A DNA stretch of 64,000 nucleotides from Gimesia aquarii (GCF_007748175.1 NZ_CP037422.1:5534334-5598333); one strand, 5' to 3'. Shown: positions 50,054 to 61,811, counted from the first letter of the stretch. The notes: generated by a model from the letters alone, not told the origin. Numbers and translations are program-made.

Positions 50054-51344
50054 TTTCTGTATCAGAGAATACCGATTCGAAAGAATCGTGATTTAGAGTT
50101 CCCTCTTGAAAACGACGTTTTGGATAGACTGGCATGGCTAGACCAGTAATCTGCTTGATTCCTCTACATACAATATCACCTTTGAGGGCATATAGTTTGT
50201 TGTGATCCCAATTTGTCAACTCGATAAAAGGGATTCCTTCTGCAACTTCAATGACATTGGGTAATGCATAAGGGCTAAATCCTTGAAATCCAAGACTTCG
50301 AGCAGGTGCATAGGTTCGAACGTGTCCACGGCTCTGGCCCCCTGAATAAGTTAACGAATGCTTAACAGCTTCAACTCCCCAGCCTTCCTGGTAGAGCATC
50401 AAATTATTGAGCACACTGCGTATAGTAAGCTCAGGATTCGCTTCAATAGGGTAGTCTTTCAGATTCTCGTCTCCTCCATCGCCGTCGACCAAATGAGTCC
50501 AACGTGGATAAAGGGTACGGATTTTTTTGCACAAAGCGTAAGTCATCGTCGCAGCTTCAACATCAAGTGATTTATAGTCTTCCAGAACTTTCACTGTTTC
50601 TTCAAAATCCAGGCTTCTGCGAGGGACTTCAAGCACTTCGAGAAACAGATTCAAATTCATCTGTTCCAGAAACTGATATGCTTGTTGGCAATCACTACCT
50701 TCCCCATCTATGGAAAGGGAAAACGCTTTGAGACGGGAAGGCGATTCATTGCGAGTGATCAGTGCATGGTACATGAGCAGAAACAGGGCGCCACTATCAA
50801 CACCACCGGAAAAGAGCACGCCGATAGGCTCAACTGGAGGAATGGAATCTAGCCACTTATGAATTTCCTCAGAGACCGTCCCGATATACTGTTTTCCAAT
50901 TTCATCTAACTGATTTGGAAGAGAGTTTCGAGTGGGAGTAAAGAATCGAGTTGTCTTGGGATTGGGGTCGGGGCAGCCAATTAATTGTAGCTCAAGAATG
51001 TAATGCGCAGGAACCATTCTTGTATAGGAAGGATGAAACTGTGTATCGAGGCCTTCGCTTTTGAGAAACTCATATATTTCGTCAATTCTTTCAGCAACGA
51101 CAAGGCAGGGTCCCTCAGCGCGTTTTGCCAGAAAAAATCTCATTGGTCTACCAATAGACCGGGCCATCCGAATACAAGTACCCTCTTTATGAATCAGAGC
51201 AAATTGACCTTCGATTTCCCTTACAGCCTCTGGTGAACCTGTTCCCACTCGCTCTGTTGCCTCTTCAAAAGTCATATTGAAGAGAAGATTTGCTTGAGGA
51301 TCCAGCAAATTAACAAGTCGTTCCACATATTCTTCATGAATCAT
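50016..51344 (-). CDS. asparagine-synthetase-like ATP-pyrophosphatase without glutaminase cysteine
   Basis: 442 residues, AGGA 9 bases before the ATG. Residues about 160-440 match the AsnB C-terminal synthetase domain: PP-loop LFSGGVDS (177-184), AFSLSIDGEGSDCQQAY, and HLVDGDGGDENLKDYP in place of the usual GEGADELFGGY. The first 100 residues resemble a shortened glutamine amidotransferase domain (IEGQFALIHKEG, GRPMRFFLA). It starts MIHEEY, with no Cys2, so glutamine hydrolysis is not expected. It may adenylate a carboxylate and join it to ammonia or an amine, as beta-lactam synthetases do. It is followed directly by the radical SAM gene. Confidence 0.8.
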   Translation of the reverse strand: MIHEEYVERLVNLLDPQANLLFNMTFEEATERVGTGSPEAVREIEGQFALIHKEGTCIRMARSIGRPMRFFLAKRAEGPCLVVAERIDEIYEFLKSEGLDTQFHPSYTRMVPAHYILELQLIGCPDPNPKTTRFFTPTRNSLPNQLDEIGKQYIGTVSEEIHKWLDSIPPVEPIGVLFSGGVDSGALFLLMYHALITRNESPSRLKAFSLSIDGEGSDCQQAYQFLEQMNLNLFLEVLEVPRRSLDFEETVKVLEDYKSLDVEAATMTYALCKKIRTLYPRWTHLVDGDGGDENLKDYPIEANPELTIRSVLNNLMLYQEGWGVEAVKHSLTYSGGQSRGHVRTYAPARSLGFQGFSPYALPNVIEVAEGIPFIELTNWDHNKLYALKGDIVCRGIKQITGLAMPVYPKRRFQEGTLNHDSFESVFSDTENEYRQTFLSLYQ

Positions 51345-51979
51345 TAAATCTAATCCTGAGATTTAACCAGCTTTTCTCCAGTATTTTGATGACTCAAAAA
51401 TTTTAAGCACCAACATTAGAAATGAAAACTCTTAGTGAGTAAAACCTCCATACATAAATAGAGAAATCAGGCTAAAAGAATGCAATTATTTTATGAGGAA
51501 TATACAATGGTCAAGTTGTTCCTGCTATTAACATGAGCTCTGTTGGCAAGCTATCAGTGAATTTAGATAAAAGAGAACCACATCGAATAGGGCACTCTTA
51601 CAATTAAGGTCGATTCATTTTTTCTGCGACTAAGCATAAATAAATATTTTTCTTATAAGGTTCCGTTTCTCATACATCACGAAAATAGTTTATAAGCGGC
51701 AAAATCAGGATGAAGTCATAATAGCTAATTTATCGGCTTTGCAATGATTTATTTAACGTTATTTGTGGGTGACCTCTTCTGGTGCTTGACCGCTGGAGCT
51801 ATCTAATTCGACCGTTGACGCCTCAGTAATTTCGAATATACTGCAGACATTACTGAAACAGTTTGTCCCGCGCCAGGACATCAGTCAAAAAACCATTCTT
51901 TGTGCGCTCGAGACGCAATCATGTGTTTCCACAGATCTTGCGCAGTGTCTCATTTCATTTTTTCAAAAGACTAGTAATT
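51345..51979. other. divergent intergenic region before the PEP carboxykinase gene
   Basis: About 635 AT-rich bases between two divergent genes. Besides the promoter at 51815-51842, I see only a 9-codon frame at 51507 after a GAGG. That is too short to support, though it sits where a small peptide for the radical SAM pair could be sought. Confidence 0.35.
51815..51842 (+). promoter_or_regulatory. sigma70-like promoter of the PEP carboxykinase gene
   Basis: TTGACG (51815-51820), 16-base spacer, TATACT (51837-51842). The start point near 51849 gives a leader of about 130 bases to the ATG at 51980 and only about 14 to the TTG at 51863, which favours the ATG. Confidence 0.55.
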
Positions 51980-54900
51980 ATGCTCAATCGAGAAGCACCT
52001 CGGCTTTCGCCTCCCAGGTCCCTGAAAGCAAATTCCGCACATTATAGTGAACAATTCCGACAGGCTTTAGGGCTTGATGAAAATGGGAATGCAACCTGTA
52101 ATGAAGATCGGGATGAAATTTTACGATATTTGAATCTTCAACTGATTGCCAACGGATATCCAGCTGCCTTAACAGACGCTGATCGAACATTTATCGATAT
52201 TGCAAAGGGTTTTTTAGATAACCATCGTCAAAAAAATCGATTGTTAGCGAATCATCGCTGCCCCATTGATCAACGGATTGAAAACTTTTTGCAGTCACAC
52301 TTTAGTGATGTTGCAGGTTCAGAAAATCTGAAGTTACCGAATCGGTCTCTAGTATTGGATCGATTCGGACTGGCGCGCGAGCTTTCTCTTCCAATGGATT
52401 GTGATGAATTCACAAGTGAATTGGTGAAATCTTATCGCGTCAAAAATGGAGTGTTGCACAATCCGAAGCATGACCGGCGTACAACCAGTGGGACGTTTCA
52501 TATTGCCGAAGGCGGATTGCCTGTTCCTGGAGATAAGCGCGCGGTTCCGCGTGAGACATTCGTAAAATTATTTCTCAACGCCATGAACCCTCCTGAGAAC
52601 ATGATGTTATTTCCATTTACATCGAAGCTGCCAGAGCCAGCATTAGGTTGGGCTTCATTGATGCTAAGACCGGTTGTCTGTCCTGAGGTGATGGGGGTGA
52701 CACCGGAAAAGCGGATGGAAATACGGTTCTTCGCTCCGGGAACTTTGGTGAGCAATCTGGATTTTGTTGAGTCAATTTTTGGAAATGCAGGGGATCCTTT
52801 TGTTCCGGAAAATGATGCAGGTCTGGATGTCATGCATTGGACAGGGCATACCGGTGCGGTCATTTTAGCACCTCATCTGATTTCCCTTAAAAAACACGAA
52901 GTAGGGTTACCGCGTTGGGACGACGCTACCGAACGTCAACGTGATGATGGCATGTGCTGGAGGGAAAAAGACGAACTCTATAACGATGGTCAGGCTTTCA
53001 AATTGGCTTGTCGTACGGAGGCGGGGGTGGTTGTGACTCTGATCGCCGATAACTATTTTGGTTATTGTAAAAAAGAAGTGAAGACTCAAATCAGTTATTC
53101 TGCCAACTTATTTGGAAATGCTGAAGAAGAGCATGCCGGTGGAACACTTGCATATCCCAGTTACAACCTGGGCGAAGGATTTCAAGTCAATAGTGTTCGC
53201 TATAACGGTCGAACATTTGATGATGTAATGCGCGATTATGGAGAGCATATCGAAGGGCAAGAGGCAGGCTATGGAGTAGATCGGCGCTACCCTGAGTTAA
53301 TTTATATTCCTGAGGACGCTTACGCTAGCCTTCCTGAGCAATGCATCCGCTGGGAACGGGAAGGAGAGAAACATTCGATTCCACTTCTACCGGGGCGCGT
53401 TTATATGGCACCTTCTGGTTATCATTTGCGCATGGAGAAGCATCCCGCTGCACCTTCCTGGAGGATTGTGGGTACTACGGGTGAGGGAATCTTCTGTCAC
53501 AAACCTTGTACGGTTTCAGGTGGTGGTAAGAGTGAAATCAGCAAGTCGCTTTTAGATTACATGCTTTATGGACCCGTGTTTGTATCCGATTATGAAACAG
53601 ACATGGAATATGTGCGAAAAATTATTGAGAAGGATTATTCCGATCGTTGGTTGGAACCATTACCGGAAGGGCATCCTGACCTACGTCCCAGTCGCCGGGT
53701 GCTGGATCAGGATCGCTCGCTGGGTAGTGTGATCAAGTTGCTAACTCCCTCTGCTGCCTACACATCAGAATTTAACGACTGGTTAAATGCAATTCCTGAT
53801 CATATTCGGGCATTGGTCTTTATTATTAAACGAATCTATTGGTCCAGTTGGGGTGACGACTGGGCTGGTCACTTTGGTGTTGATATCGTAAACGGAACGC
53901 ATGGGCATGAATTAAAGTACCGCGAGAGAAAACTTGTGGGAACCTATTTACGAGTTGGTTTGTTTTCTCTACTGGGGTGGCGAACTTTCAAAGTACGACA
54001 AGATTTTATTGCCTCCATGAAAATTCAAACAGAAGACGATATTAGTGCATCCGTTATCGTACCAACACGTGCACTCAATCATTTGGCAGAAGGCGAAAGT
54101 GGGTTTAGTTGTAAATTTGTAATCAACAGTGAGTATCGTTTATTTCAGCGGCCAGATGATGCTATTGTGAGGGGGCTTGATAAACAGACTGAAGCTGATC
54201 TCTCCCGGCCTGGAAATTTTATCTCCAATTTCGAGCCGCTGACTAATCAACAAGTACGTGAAATGAGTAAATACGTCGTTGACTTCGACGCATTCAGTCC
54301 TCCCATGCAGGAGATGTTACGGGCGGCAGAAGAGTCAAACAGCAGTTTTGTAGTTTGTTCTGCTAATCCACGTCAAATCGATGGGAAACCTACAAAAAAT
54401 CCACGATATCTTCAGACACGTTCTGACTTGGTCAAGCCATTTCACACGTATGTGGCCAAGATGGCTACGCGACTGTTCCGGGCTGTTCCTGCAGACGAGC
54501 CAGTACACAATCCTGTGAATGCGATTATGGTAGGACGTCGTAACAACCCACCTGATCGAGAAAAAGGTATTCGCAGTCTTGCAGTGTACTCACCGATTCA
54601 TTATCAGGAACTACCTGAGTTATTTATGGATTTTATCTGTTCGTTGACTGGGAAAAGCCCTTCGACAACCGGGGCAGGCAGTGAAGGTGCTTTGACCAAA
54701 GGGCCATTCAATGCGCTACGTCCCGCTGCTGATCTGAATAGTGCCCTGGTTGGATTCATATTAACAGGATATGCAGGCTTTTCGACAGCCGCCGGTCATA
54801 TTGGTCCCAATGTGCGTGTAGATCATGATATCAGCCTTTTGATTCCTGAAATCTGGTGTCGAATGCAGCCAGAGGAACGTGATCCAAAGTATCTGATCAG

Positions 54901-55531
54901 TGAAGGCTTATTGGAACCAATATTAGACTTTGAATACCATGGCGAATCCATTCCTGCGAGCCGATTAGGGTACCGAATTACTGAGAAATTCCTGACTCGA
55001 TTCTTTGGCCGCGTATTTGATAATCCGGCTTCAGTTTTTGATGAGACAATTTTAAAGCCAGAAAAGCAAGATCTTGAATCTTTTGTAGATGGCATACAGT
55101 ATATTGCCGAGGCTCATCAACGTGTGGCATTACAATACATTGCGGATCATGCTTATGAAGAGGCCTGCCCTCCATTACAGGCCATTCTCTCAATTATGGC
55201 CCACGGTACATGGGAAGGGCATACGATCCATGATTCTGAAGTGCGTACATTGTTCACACGCGAATCGTTACTCAACAGTGATTGGTATCAAGCACGACTT
55301 GTGGCACGACAGAAATGTGAAGTTTCACTGTTAAAACGTCACATGGATTACCTCGATCAGTTTTCCAGGCATCCTGGCTATGAGAGAGAAGTGGAGCGTT
55401 TACACATTTCTGAAAGACGAAAGTGGGTCGAACAACGGCTTTTGCATACTTCAAATTCAGAATATTTGAATGAGCTGGTTGGCACGATTGGAGCCCAACC
55501 AGTGGAAGATTTGAATCGCTCTGCCGAATAA
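51980..55531 (+). CDS. pyrophosphate-dependent phosphoenolpyruvate carboxykinase (PPi-PEPCK)
   Basis: 1183 residues from the ATG at 51980. The size and sequence match the large PPi-type PEPCK known from Propionibacterium and Entamoeba (EC 4.1.1.38), unrelated in size to ATP/GTP enzymes. From memory of the family, matching blocks include [30 protein letters not shown] with [34 protein letters not shown], and the P-loop-like [13 protein letters not shown] with Ser513 and Lys517. [17 protein letters not shown] and FISNFEPLT are also present. It interconverts oxaloacetate plus PPi with PEP, phosphate and CO2 in the cytoplasm. It appears monocistronic, with its own promoter. Many databases would call it hypothetical. 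Confidence 0.9.
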   Translation: MLNREAPRLSPPRSLKANSAHYSEQFRQALGLDENGNATCNEDRDEILRYLNLQLIANGYPAALTDADRTFIDIAKGFLDNHRQKNRLLANHRCPIDQRIENFLQSHFSDVAGSENLKLPNRSLVLDRFGLARELSLPMDCDEFTSELVKSYRVKNGVLHNPKHDRRTTSGTFHIAEGGLPVPGDKRAVPRETFVKLFLNAMNPPENMMLFPFTSKLPEPALGWASLMLRPVVCPEVMGVTPEKRMEIRFFAPGTLVSNLDFVESIFGNAGDPFVPENDAGLDVMHWTGHTGAVILAPHLISLKKHEVGLPRWDDATERQRDDGMCWREKDELYNDGQAFKLACRTEAGVVVTLIADNYFGYCKKEVKTQISYSANLFGNAEEEHAGGTLAYPSYNLGEGFQVNSVRYNGRTFDDVMRDYGEHIEGQEAGYGVDRRYPELIYIPEDAYASLPEQCIRWEREGEKHSIPLLPGRVYMAPSGYHLRMEKHPAAPSWRIVGTTGEGIFCHKPCTVSGGGKSEISKSLLDYMLYGPVFVSDYETDMEYVRKIIEKDYSDRWLEPLPEGHPDLRPSRRVLDQDRSLGSVIKLLTPSAAYTSEFNDWLNAIPDHIRALVFIIKRIYWSSWGDDWAGHFGVDIVNGTHGHELKYRERKLVGTYLRVGLFSLLGWRTFKVRQDFIASMKIQTEDDISASVIVPTRALNHLAEGESGFSCKFVINSEYRLFQRPDDAIVRGLDKQTEADLSRPGNFISNFEPLTNQQVREMSKYVVDFDAFSPPMQEMLRAAEESNSSFVVCSANPRQIDGKPTKNPRYLQTRSDLVKPFHTYVAKMATRLFRAVPADEPVHNPVNAIMVGRRNNPPDREKGIRSLAVYSPIHYQELPELFMDFICSLTGKSPSTTGAGSEGALTKGPFNALRPAADLNSALVGFILTGYAGFSTAAGHIGPNVRVDHDISLLIPEIWCRMQPEERDPKYLISEGLLEPILDFEYHGESIPASRLGYRITEKFLTRFFGRVFDNPASVFDETILKPEKQDLESFVDGIQYIAEAHQRVALQYIADHAYEEACPPLQAILSIMAHGTWEGHTIHDSEVRTLFTRESLLNSDWYQARLVARQKCEVSLLKRHMDYLDQFSRHPGYEREVERLHISERRKWVEQRLLHTSNSEYLNELVGTIGAQPVEDLNRSAE

Positions 55532-55747
55532 AAAGCATGTTGTATGCTGTTTCTCTATTCAGATGATTTGCTAGAATGCCCTTGATATTATTACAAGCAT
55601 GTATAGTACATCGTTGTGATTGATATCGTGCCACTGTTAGCTTGTCTGATCATGTACGAGTCTATTGATTCATAAAGACGATATGAGTCTCACAGCTTTA
55701 AATGTGACGAAACAGATACCATTTTTAAAAGAGTACAGGTTTTATAT

Positions 55748-58700
55748 ATGTCTAATCGCTCTGCTCGAATTGAAGCTCTCTACAATGCGATCCAGGAACG
55801 GATTCTGATTCTGGATGGGGCGATGGGGACGATGATTCAGAATTATAAACTGAAAGAAGAGGATTACAGAGGAAAACGCTTCGCAGATTATCATATGGAT
55901 ATTGCAGGCAATAACGACTTGCTCTCGTTGACTCAGCCACAGATTATCCAGGACATTCACCGCGAATACCTGGAAGCGGGAGCTGATATTCTGGAAACCA
56001 ATACGTTTAACGGGACTCGATTATCGCAAAGCGATTATGAAATGGAGTCACTGGTTCATGAACTAAATCTGGCATCAGCACAACTGGCGCGCACCGCTGC
56101 AGATGAAATGACCGCGAAAACACCAGACAAACCACGCTGGGTTGCTGGTGTTCTGGGTCCCACCAGTCGTACCTGTTCAATTTCACCTGATGTCAATGAT
56201 CCGGGAGCTCGCAACGTTACCTATGACGAACTTGTCGAAAACTATTTAGAATCCATAGATGGACTTGTCAAAGGTGGAGCAGATTTACTTCTGATCGAGA
56301 CGATATTCGATACTCTGAACGCCAAGGCTGCAGTCTATGCGGTGCGCACTTATTTTCAGCGCGAACAAGTCGAGTTACCAATAATGATCTCCGGTACGAT
56401 TACGGATGCATCCGGTCGCACGTTGTCGGGACAGACCACAGAAGCCTTCTCGAACTCTCTGGCACATGCCAAGCCGTTTTCTATTGGACTCAACTGTGCT
56501 TTGGGGGCTCAAGAGCTACGACAATATGTTAAAGAACTATCTCGTGTCGCTGATACCTATGTCTCCGCTCATCCTAATGCTGGCTTACCCAATGAATTTG
56601 GTGAATATGATCAAACGGCTTCCGAAATGGCAAGCATCGTAGATGAATTCGCCAGCAGCGGGTTTGTCAATATTTTGGGAGGATGTTGTGGAACGACTCC
56701 AGCACACATCAAAGCGATTGCAGAATCGATGGCAAATCACCCTCCTCGTAAAGTACCAGAGATTGAACCTGCTTTACGTCTTTCGGGATTAGAACCGTTT
56801 AATGTCACAAAAGATAGTTTGTTTGTGAACGTGGGTGAACGTTGTAATGTAACCGGTTCAGCCCGTTTCAAACGTTTGATTAAAGAAGAGGATTACGACA
56901 CGGCACTGGAAGTAGCTTTACAGCAAGTACAAAACGGTGCAGATGTGATGGATGTCAACATGGATGAGGGCATGCTGGATGCGGTCGCTGCCATGACATC
57001 TTTTCTGAATCTGGTTGCAACGGAACCGGAAATTGCTCGTGTTCCTGTAATGGTAGACTCGTCTAAATGGGACGTCATTGAAGCTGGATTAAAATGCATT
57101 CAGGGCAAGCCAATTGTAAATTCCATTAGTCTTAAAGAAGGAGAAACAGAATTCTTTGAGAGGGCACGGCAGTGTCAACTTTATGGAGCAGCTGTGGTGG
57201 TCATGGCTTTTGACGAAGAAGGACAGGCTGATACCACACAAAGAAAGATTGAAATCTGTGAACGATCTTATCGACTGCTAGTTGAAGAAATAGGATTTGC
57301 TCCACAGGACATTATTTTTGATCCGAATATTTTTGCTGTTGCGACGGGTATTGAAGAACATAATAACTATGCCGTTGATTTTATTGAGGCTACGGATTGG
57401 ATTCGAAAAAACCTGCCATATGCAAGTGTGTCAGGTGGTGTTTCTAATGTATCGTTTTCATTCCGTGGTAATAATCCCGTTCGTGAGGCCATTCATTCGG
57501 TTTTTCTTTATCATGCCATCTGTGCTGGTATGAATATGGGGATTGTCAATGCCAGTCAGTTGGCTGTTTATGATAATCTTCCGAACGAACTGAGAGATAA
57601 AGTCGAAGATGTTATTCTGAATCGCACACCCGAGGGAACCGAAGCGCTGCTGGATATTGCAGAACGTTTTCGTGGAGATGGTTCGGCTGGTTCTACCAAA
57701 ACAGAAGATCTGTCATGGCGCGAGTTGCCAGTTCAAAAACGGATCGAACATGCTCTTGTTAGGGGGATCTCTACATATATTGTTGAAGATGCTGAGGAAG
57801 CACGCCAGGAGTTGAATCGACCTCTCGATGTCATTGAAGGCCCGTTGATGGATGGCATGAACGTGGTGGGCGATTTGTTTGGATCTGGAAAAATGTTTTT
57901 GCCTCAAGTTGTGAAATCGGCCCGGGTGATGAAACAGGCTGTTGCCTACTTACAACCTTTCATTGAAGAAGAGAAAAAAGACGGAGAGGGGCAATCAAAT
58001 GGGCGGATATTAATGGCAACGGTCAAAGGGGATGTTCACGATATCGGTAAAAATATCGTGGGTGTTGTTCTGCAATGTAATAACTTTGAAGTCATCGATT
58101 TGGGTGTTATGGTTCCTTGTGAGACGATTTTACAAACCGCACGTGAAAAGGAATGCGATATTATTGGACTTTCAGGGCTGATCACTCCCTCGCTGGATGA
58201 AATGGTGACGGTGGCCAGCGAGCTCGAGAGGCAAGAGATGAATTTGCCATTATTAATTGGGGGAGCAACAACATCCAAGGCACATACGGCTGTTAAAATC
58301 GATCCTCAATATCATCGGAATCAGGTTGTGTACGTCCCCGATGCATCTCGTGCCGTTGGCGTTGCGGCTTCGTTGATGTCAGATGAATTGCACGATAATT
58401 ATGTGAAGCAGATTCAGGACGAGTACGTGACAGTTCGAGAACGGGTGGCCAACCGCAAGCCTCAGGGAGCACCGGTTTCTTATCACGAAGCGATGAAACA
58501 AGGCTTTCAAATTGATTGGGAGAATTACACACCTCCGGCTCCCACGTTTACAGGGACGAAAGTACTTGACAATTATCCGTTAGAAAAATTGGTGGATTAT
58601 ATTGACTGGACGCCATTTTTTATCAGTTGGGATCTTGTAGGGAAATATCCGAAGATTCTTGATGATGAAGTTGTAGGTGAAGCGGCACGCGAACTCTATG

Positions 58701-59461
58701 CGAACGCACAGACAATGTTGAAGAAAATCATTGATGAGAAACTGCTGACGGCACGTGCGGTGATTGGTTTCTGGCCAGCTAACCGGGTTAATGGGGATGA
58801 CATTGAACTCTATGAGAACCAGAATCACAGTCAAGTGATTGCTCGGTTGCATCATATTCGTCAGCAAGTTCGAAAAAGGGGGCAGGAAGAGAAACCCCTT
58901 ATGTCACTGGCCGATTTTATTGCTCCTAAAGAGAGTAAAAAGACAGACTATGTTGGTGGATTTGTTGTGACTGCTGGTATCGGGGCTGAGGAGTTGGCAA
59001 AATCGTACGAACAGGAACACGATGATTATAGTAGTATCATGGTCAAAGCCTTGGCAGATCGGTTGGCAGAAGCGTTTGCTGAGCATTTGCACGAACGAGT
59101 TCGAAAAGAGTTCTGGGGTTATCATCCGGATGAGTCCCTGGAAAATCAGGATTTGATCAGAGAAGAGTATCGGGGAATCCGTCCTGCACCAGGTTATCCA
59201 GCCTGTCCGGACCATACTGAGAAGGATACGTTGTTTAAGTTGTTGAATACCGAAGAGGAAATCGGAGTTAAACTAACAGAACACTTTGCTATGTACCCGG
59301 CAGCAGCGGTCTCTGGCTGGTATTTTTCTCATCCCGATTCGCGTTATTTCCATACGGGCAAAATTGACGAAGATCAATTGACGTCATTGGCAGAACGCAA
59401 AGGTATGAACATCGAAGAGATGACTCGCTGGTTACGTCCTGTGCTCATGGATGATAAATAA
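55748..59461 (+). CDS. metH: cobalamin-dependent methionine synthase
   Basis: 1237 residues, all four MetH modules. The homocysteine domain begins [20 protein letters not shown] and ends in the zinc site [11 protein letters not shown] (Cys313, Cys314). The pterin-binding domain has [15 protein letters not shown] and [10 protein letters not shown]. The cobalamin domain has [11 protein letters not shown] with lower axial His764, then [13 protein letters not shown]. The activation domain has the [18 protein letters not shown]-binding signature. It transfers methyl from methyltetrahydrofolate through cobalamin to homocysteine. The 216-base region upstream shows no convincing cobalamin riboswitch. 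It converges with the adenosyltransferase-like gene, 11 bases apart. Confidence 0.97.
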   Translation: MSNRSARIEALYNAIQERILILDGAMGTMIQNYKLKEEDYRGKRFADYHMDIAGNNDLLSLTQPQIIQDIHREYLEAGADILETNTFNGTRLSQSDYEMESLVHELNLASAQLARTAADEMTAKTPDKPRWVAGVLGPTSRTCSISPDVNDPGARNVTYDELVENYLESIDGLVKGGADLLLIETIFDTLNAKAAVYAVRTYFQREQVELPIMISGTITDASGRTLSGQTTEAFSNSLAHAKPFSIGLNCALGAQELRQYVKELSRVADTYVSAHPNAGLPNEFGEYDQTASEMASIVDEFASSGFVNILGGCCGTTPAHIKAIAESMANHPPRKVPEIEPALRLSGLEPFNVTKDSLFVNVGERCNVTGSARFKRLIKEEDYDTALEVALQQVQNGADVMDVNMDEGMLDAVAAMTSFLNLVATEPEIARVPVMVDSSKWDVIEAGLKCIQGKPIVNSISLKEGETEFFERARQCQLYGAAVVVMAFDEEGQADTTQRKIEICERSYRLLVEEIGFAPQDIIFDPNIFAVATGIEEHNNYAVDFIEATDWIRKNLPYASVSGGVSNVSFSFRGNNPVREAIHSVFLYHAICAGMNMGIVNASQLAVYDNLPNELRDKVEDVILNRTPEGTEALLDIAERFRGDGSAGSTKTEDLSWRELPVQKRIEHALVRGISTYIVEDAEEARQELNRPLDVIEGPLMDGMNVVGDLFGSGKMFLPQVVKSARVMKQAVAYLQPFIEEEKKDGEGQSNGRILMATVKGDVHDIGKNIVGVVLQCNNFEVIDLGVMVPCETILQTAREKECDIIGLSGLITPSLDEMVTVASELERQEMNLPLLIGGATTSKAHTAVKIDPQYHRNQVVYVPDASRAVGVAASLMSDELHDNYVKQIQDEYVTVRERVANRKPQGAPVSYHEAMKQGFQIDWENYTPPAPTFTGTKVLDNYPLEKLVDYIDWTPFFISWDLVGKYPKILDDEVVGEAARELYANAQTMLKKIIDEKLLTARAVIGFWPANRVNGDDIELYENQNHSQVIARLHHIRQQVRKRGQEEKPLMSLADFIAPKESKKTDYVGGFVVTAGIGAEELAKSYEQEHDDYSSIMVKALADRLAEAFAEHLHERVRKEFWGYHPDESLENQDLIREEYRGIRPAPGYPACPDHTEKDTLFKLLNTEEEIGVKLTEHFAMYPAAAVSGWYFSHPDSRYFHTGKIDEDQLTSLAERKGMNIEEMTRWLRPVLMDDK

Positions 59462-59472
59462 TTATAAGTTTG

Positions 59473-60129
59473 TTATTTTGTTTCCTGTATCTGAATGCCT
59501 CTTTCATGTTCCTGATTGGGTTCCCATTTTTTTGTGATTTCATTAGTAGTTAGCTGGTCTTCAGATTGAAGTATTCTGCCCAGCACAAACCAGAAATCGG
59601 AAAGTCGATTCAGGTAGAGCGTTACCGCGGGATTGATCGCTTCTTCAATGTCCCATACCAGAGTCTCAGCTTGTCTGATCGTCGTTCGAATATCGTGAGC
59701 CAGTAAAACGCGCAAGCTGCCTTGAGGTAAAATGAAAGAATCCAGCGGTTCCAGAGTCGGAGTGAGTTTTGAGATAAGTTTCGTGATTTCTTCTGCTTTT
59801 TCAACGGGGAAGCGTAAAATGGTCTCTTCTGGTTTGATAGGAGTGCTCAAGTCCGAACCGAGGTCATACATCTCCTGTTGAAATGAATTGGCAAGCTGTT
59901 CCAGATTGAGTACACAGACTCCTTCTTCTGGAAGAGGCAGCTTTAATTGGTCTTGTCTACATTCATGAATGAAAAAACCTAGCTTTACAGATATAGTCTC
60001 AATCAGTGCCAGAGCTTTGATTCGAGTAGAAGCTTTGGATACGCGAGAACTATCGTTTAAATAGGCTTCCCCCTGATCACCAGTTTTTGTTACGATCATA
60101 TTCAAATGAACTTTGCCTCGTTCTGACAT
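59473..60129 (-). CDS. PduO-type cob(I)alamin adenosyltransferase-like protein, divergent
   Basis: 218 residues, GAGGA 8 bases before the ATG. The fold pattern is PduO/MMAB: VTKTGDQGEAYL near the start, FILPQGSLRVLL in the middle and YLNRLSDFWFVLGR near the end. Several usually fixed positions differ. The CRRAER motif reads IRQAET, keeping the first Arg and Glu but losing the second Arg, and the DELNS element reads IETIS. It may still make adenosylcobalamin from cob(I)alamin and ATP, or be a changed relative that binds corrinoid. Its place beside metH supports a link with B12 use. A C-terminal tail of about 20 charged residues is extra. Confidence 0.78.
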   Translation of the reverse strand: MSERGKVHLNMIVTKTGDQGEAYLNDSSRVSKASTRIKALALIETISVKLGFFIHECRQDQLKLPLPEEGVCVLNLEQLANSFQQEMYDLGSDLSTPIKPEETILRFPVEKAEEITKLISKLTPTLEPLDSFILPQGSLRVLLAHDIRTTIRQAETLVWDIEEAINPAVTLYLNRLSDFWFVLGRILQSEDQLTTNEITKKWEPNQEHERGIQIQETK

Positions 60130-60367
60130 TATCTACATCCTCAATTATTTTTTTGAGTTCACCGGCTGAGTGAATCGTAATAAGAATACTGCTTGAACTC
60201 GAATGAGTACCCCATATTTCAAATGATAGTAGAGATCATCTAAAAAAAGAGGGAATTATTTTTTCGATCTTTGATCAATTGTCAAAAAATTTCTTTTGGT
60301 TTGAATTTTCAAGGAAACTATAGGTAAAGACAGCTGTTTTCATTCAAAGTCGAGATCAATATGAGAC
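60130..60367. other. intergenic region before tRNA-Ser
   Basis: About 240 AT-rich bases between the divergent adenosyltransferase-like gene and the tRNA promoter. No gene or clear structure seen. Confidence 0.3.
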
Positions 60368-60396
60368 TTTACAAGCCTGGAAAGAGTCTATATACT
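60368..60396 (+). promoter_or_regulatory. sigma70-like promoter of tRNA-Ser
   Basis: TTTACA (60368-60373), 17-base spacer, TATACT (60391-60396). Both boxes are one mismatch from consensus, and the mature tRNA begins 40 bases after the -10. Confidence 0.65.
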
Positions 60397-60436
60397 TTCG
60401 TCCGAAGCCCTGATTCTTATGGAGTTTCTGGCTTTT

Positions 60437-60521
<85 letters not shown>

Positions 60522-60676
60522 TTTACTTTTACACATGTTTTTTACTTTAAATAAGTGTTGTGAAATAATTTGCGTCTGCGAACCTGATTAGCATAGTTGA
60601 ACTATGGCAATCAAATTTTTAGTGAGAAGAACTTTAGTCACTTTTCTTAGCATTGCTGGGGTTGATGTCTCCAGTT

Positions 60677-61246
60677 TTAGTAAAAAATTTCCCACACTCT
60701 ATATGAGTTGAAACTGCTGCTTCCTGGTTGAGTAATGCGGGCCATTTGTCGTTGTGATTCTCCGTCATGCAGATGGTAATAACGATGCACTAGCTTCTCT
60801 CCAGTGTCTAAGCCACTTCTAAGGATACGTTCTGGGATTCCAGCATTGGCACAGACAGAGCAAAAGTAATATCTAAGTGAGTGCCGCCGACCATCGGTCG
60901 TGTGTGTTAATGTTTCAAGCACATTCCTCAGATCGGCATGACTCAGAAATAATCGGCTATAACCAGACTTGGCAGAACGCCGCTCGCGCGAACTTTGTGG
61001 ACGGCTTGTGCTTTCATCACTCAAAGCGATCATGCCTCTGTTGAGATCAATGTCAGACCAGTGGAGGTCAGCCAACTCGCTGATGCCGAGCCCTGTTGTC
61101 GATAGCGCGAGTACCACTGATCGTAAACAAATTAATTTTGTTGCTTCACAGTCTTTCAAGATTGCCTCAACCTCTTTAGGACGCCAGCAGTAAGTGAAAA
61201 CCGTTTTTCTCGATACTGAATTTTTCTGCGCCTGCGAATCTGAGTA
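60677..61246 (-). pseudogene. tyrosine recombinase/integrase remnant
   Basis: The open frame from 61246 (just after an in-frame TAG at 61249-61247) to the stop at 60677 encodes only the C-terminal catalytic half of a phage-type integrase. It includes RPKEVEAIL, ALSTTGLGISELADLHWSDI, and GRRHSLRYYFCSVCANAGIP, then HRYYHL around the nucleophile Tyr. The N-terminal core-binding domain is missing and no upstream frame supplies it. The first catalytic Arg (TGLRISEL in the family) is Gly, and the usual LGH His is absent, while the HxLR pair remains. So it is inactive. It sits 155 bases from the tRNA-Ser 3' end, pointing back at it, as expected of an element integrated there. Confidence 0.75.
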
Positions 61247-61811
61247 CTATAAAACCTACTGGTTTCAGCAGGATTTCTATTGGCAGCGCAAAAACAACTT
61301 CCCGATCTTCACTGTTTTTTGTACCCAAATTGACCTGATTAGTGACAAAATCAGACCACAATTGGTCACGAATTGACCAACCTTGAGACATTAAGGCGCA
61401 TAAATCAAATTTACCTATTCCACCCCATTTGTAACAGTTGCCGAAACTCAACCAACAAACCATCCACCAACGAGAACACAAACGCAACAACATGAACACC
61501 AAACACCACATCCCCGAACTCCTTTCCCGGACAATCAAAAAAAATCAATGTGCGAACAGAACGAACCATCTTCTTACAGACAAAACAAATCCTGAGCGAA
61601 AAAGATTCTACCCGATATCACCCAACAACGCAGAGATAAAAATCCAGTAGTGGTGTTGAAAGTACAGTGAGCGAAATGGTCGACAACAAGGGTCGCCTAT
61701 AGAGAAAGTCTGCGCAGGGCATCATTTCGCCGAGGGAAAACGGCTCGTCTAGCGTCCGTCGCCGGTTTTTAGCACAAGACGAACAAGAAAAAGGAAAAAA
61801 TGACTGCGTGA
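61247..61811. other. non-coding, strand-skewed region inside the tRNA-Ser-linked segment
   Basis: No supported gene. Bases 61441-61500 are extremely A+C rich on the plus strand (52 of 60). The open frames here (for example 61438-61650 plus, 61618-61848 minus) have no family features and are taken as chance. It probably represents decayed mobile-element DNA. Confidence 0.35.

Noticed and set aside
51507-51536. 9-codon frame after GAGG, as a possible precursor peptide for the radical SAM pair
   Set aside because: Too short, on the opposite strand from the pair, and without Cys or a leader pattern.
55630-55636. GCCACTG, the B12-box end of cobalamin riboswitches, upstream of metH
   Set aside because: Only this 7-mer is present. 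The conserved AGCCAGGAGACC-type core and pairing arms are absent in the 216-base gap, so chance is more likely.
61176-61538. 120-codon minus-strand frame as the missing N-terminal half of the integrase
   Set aside because: It is in a different frame, is rich in Trp and Cys, and shows no core-binding-domain pattern.
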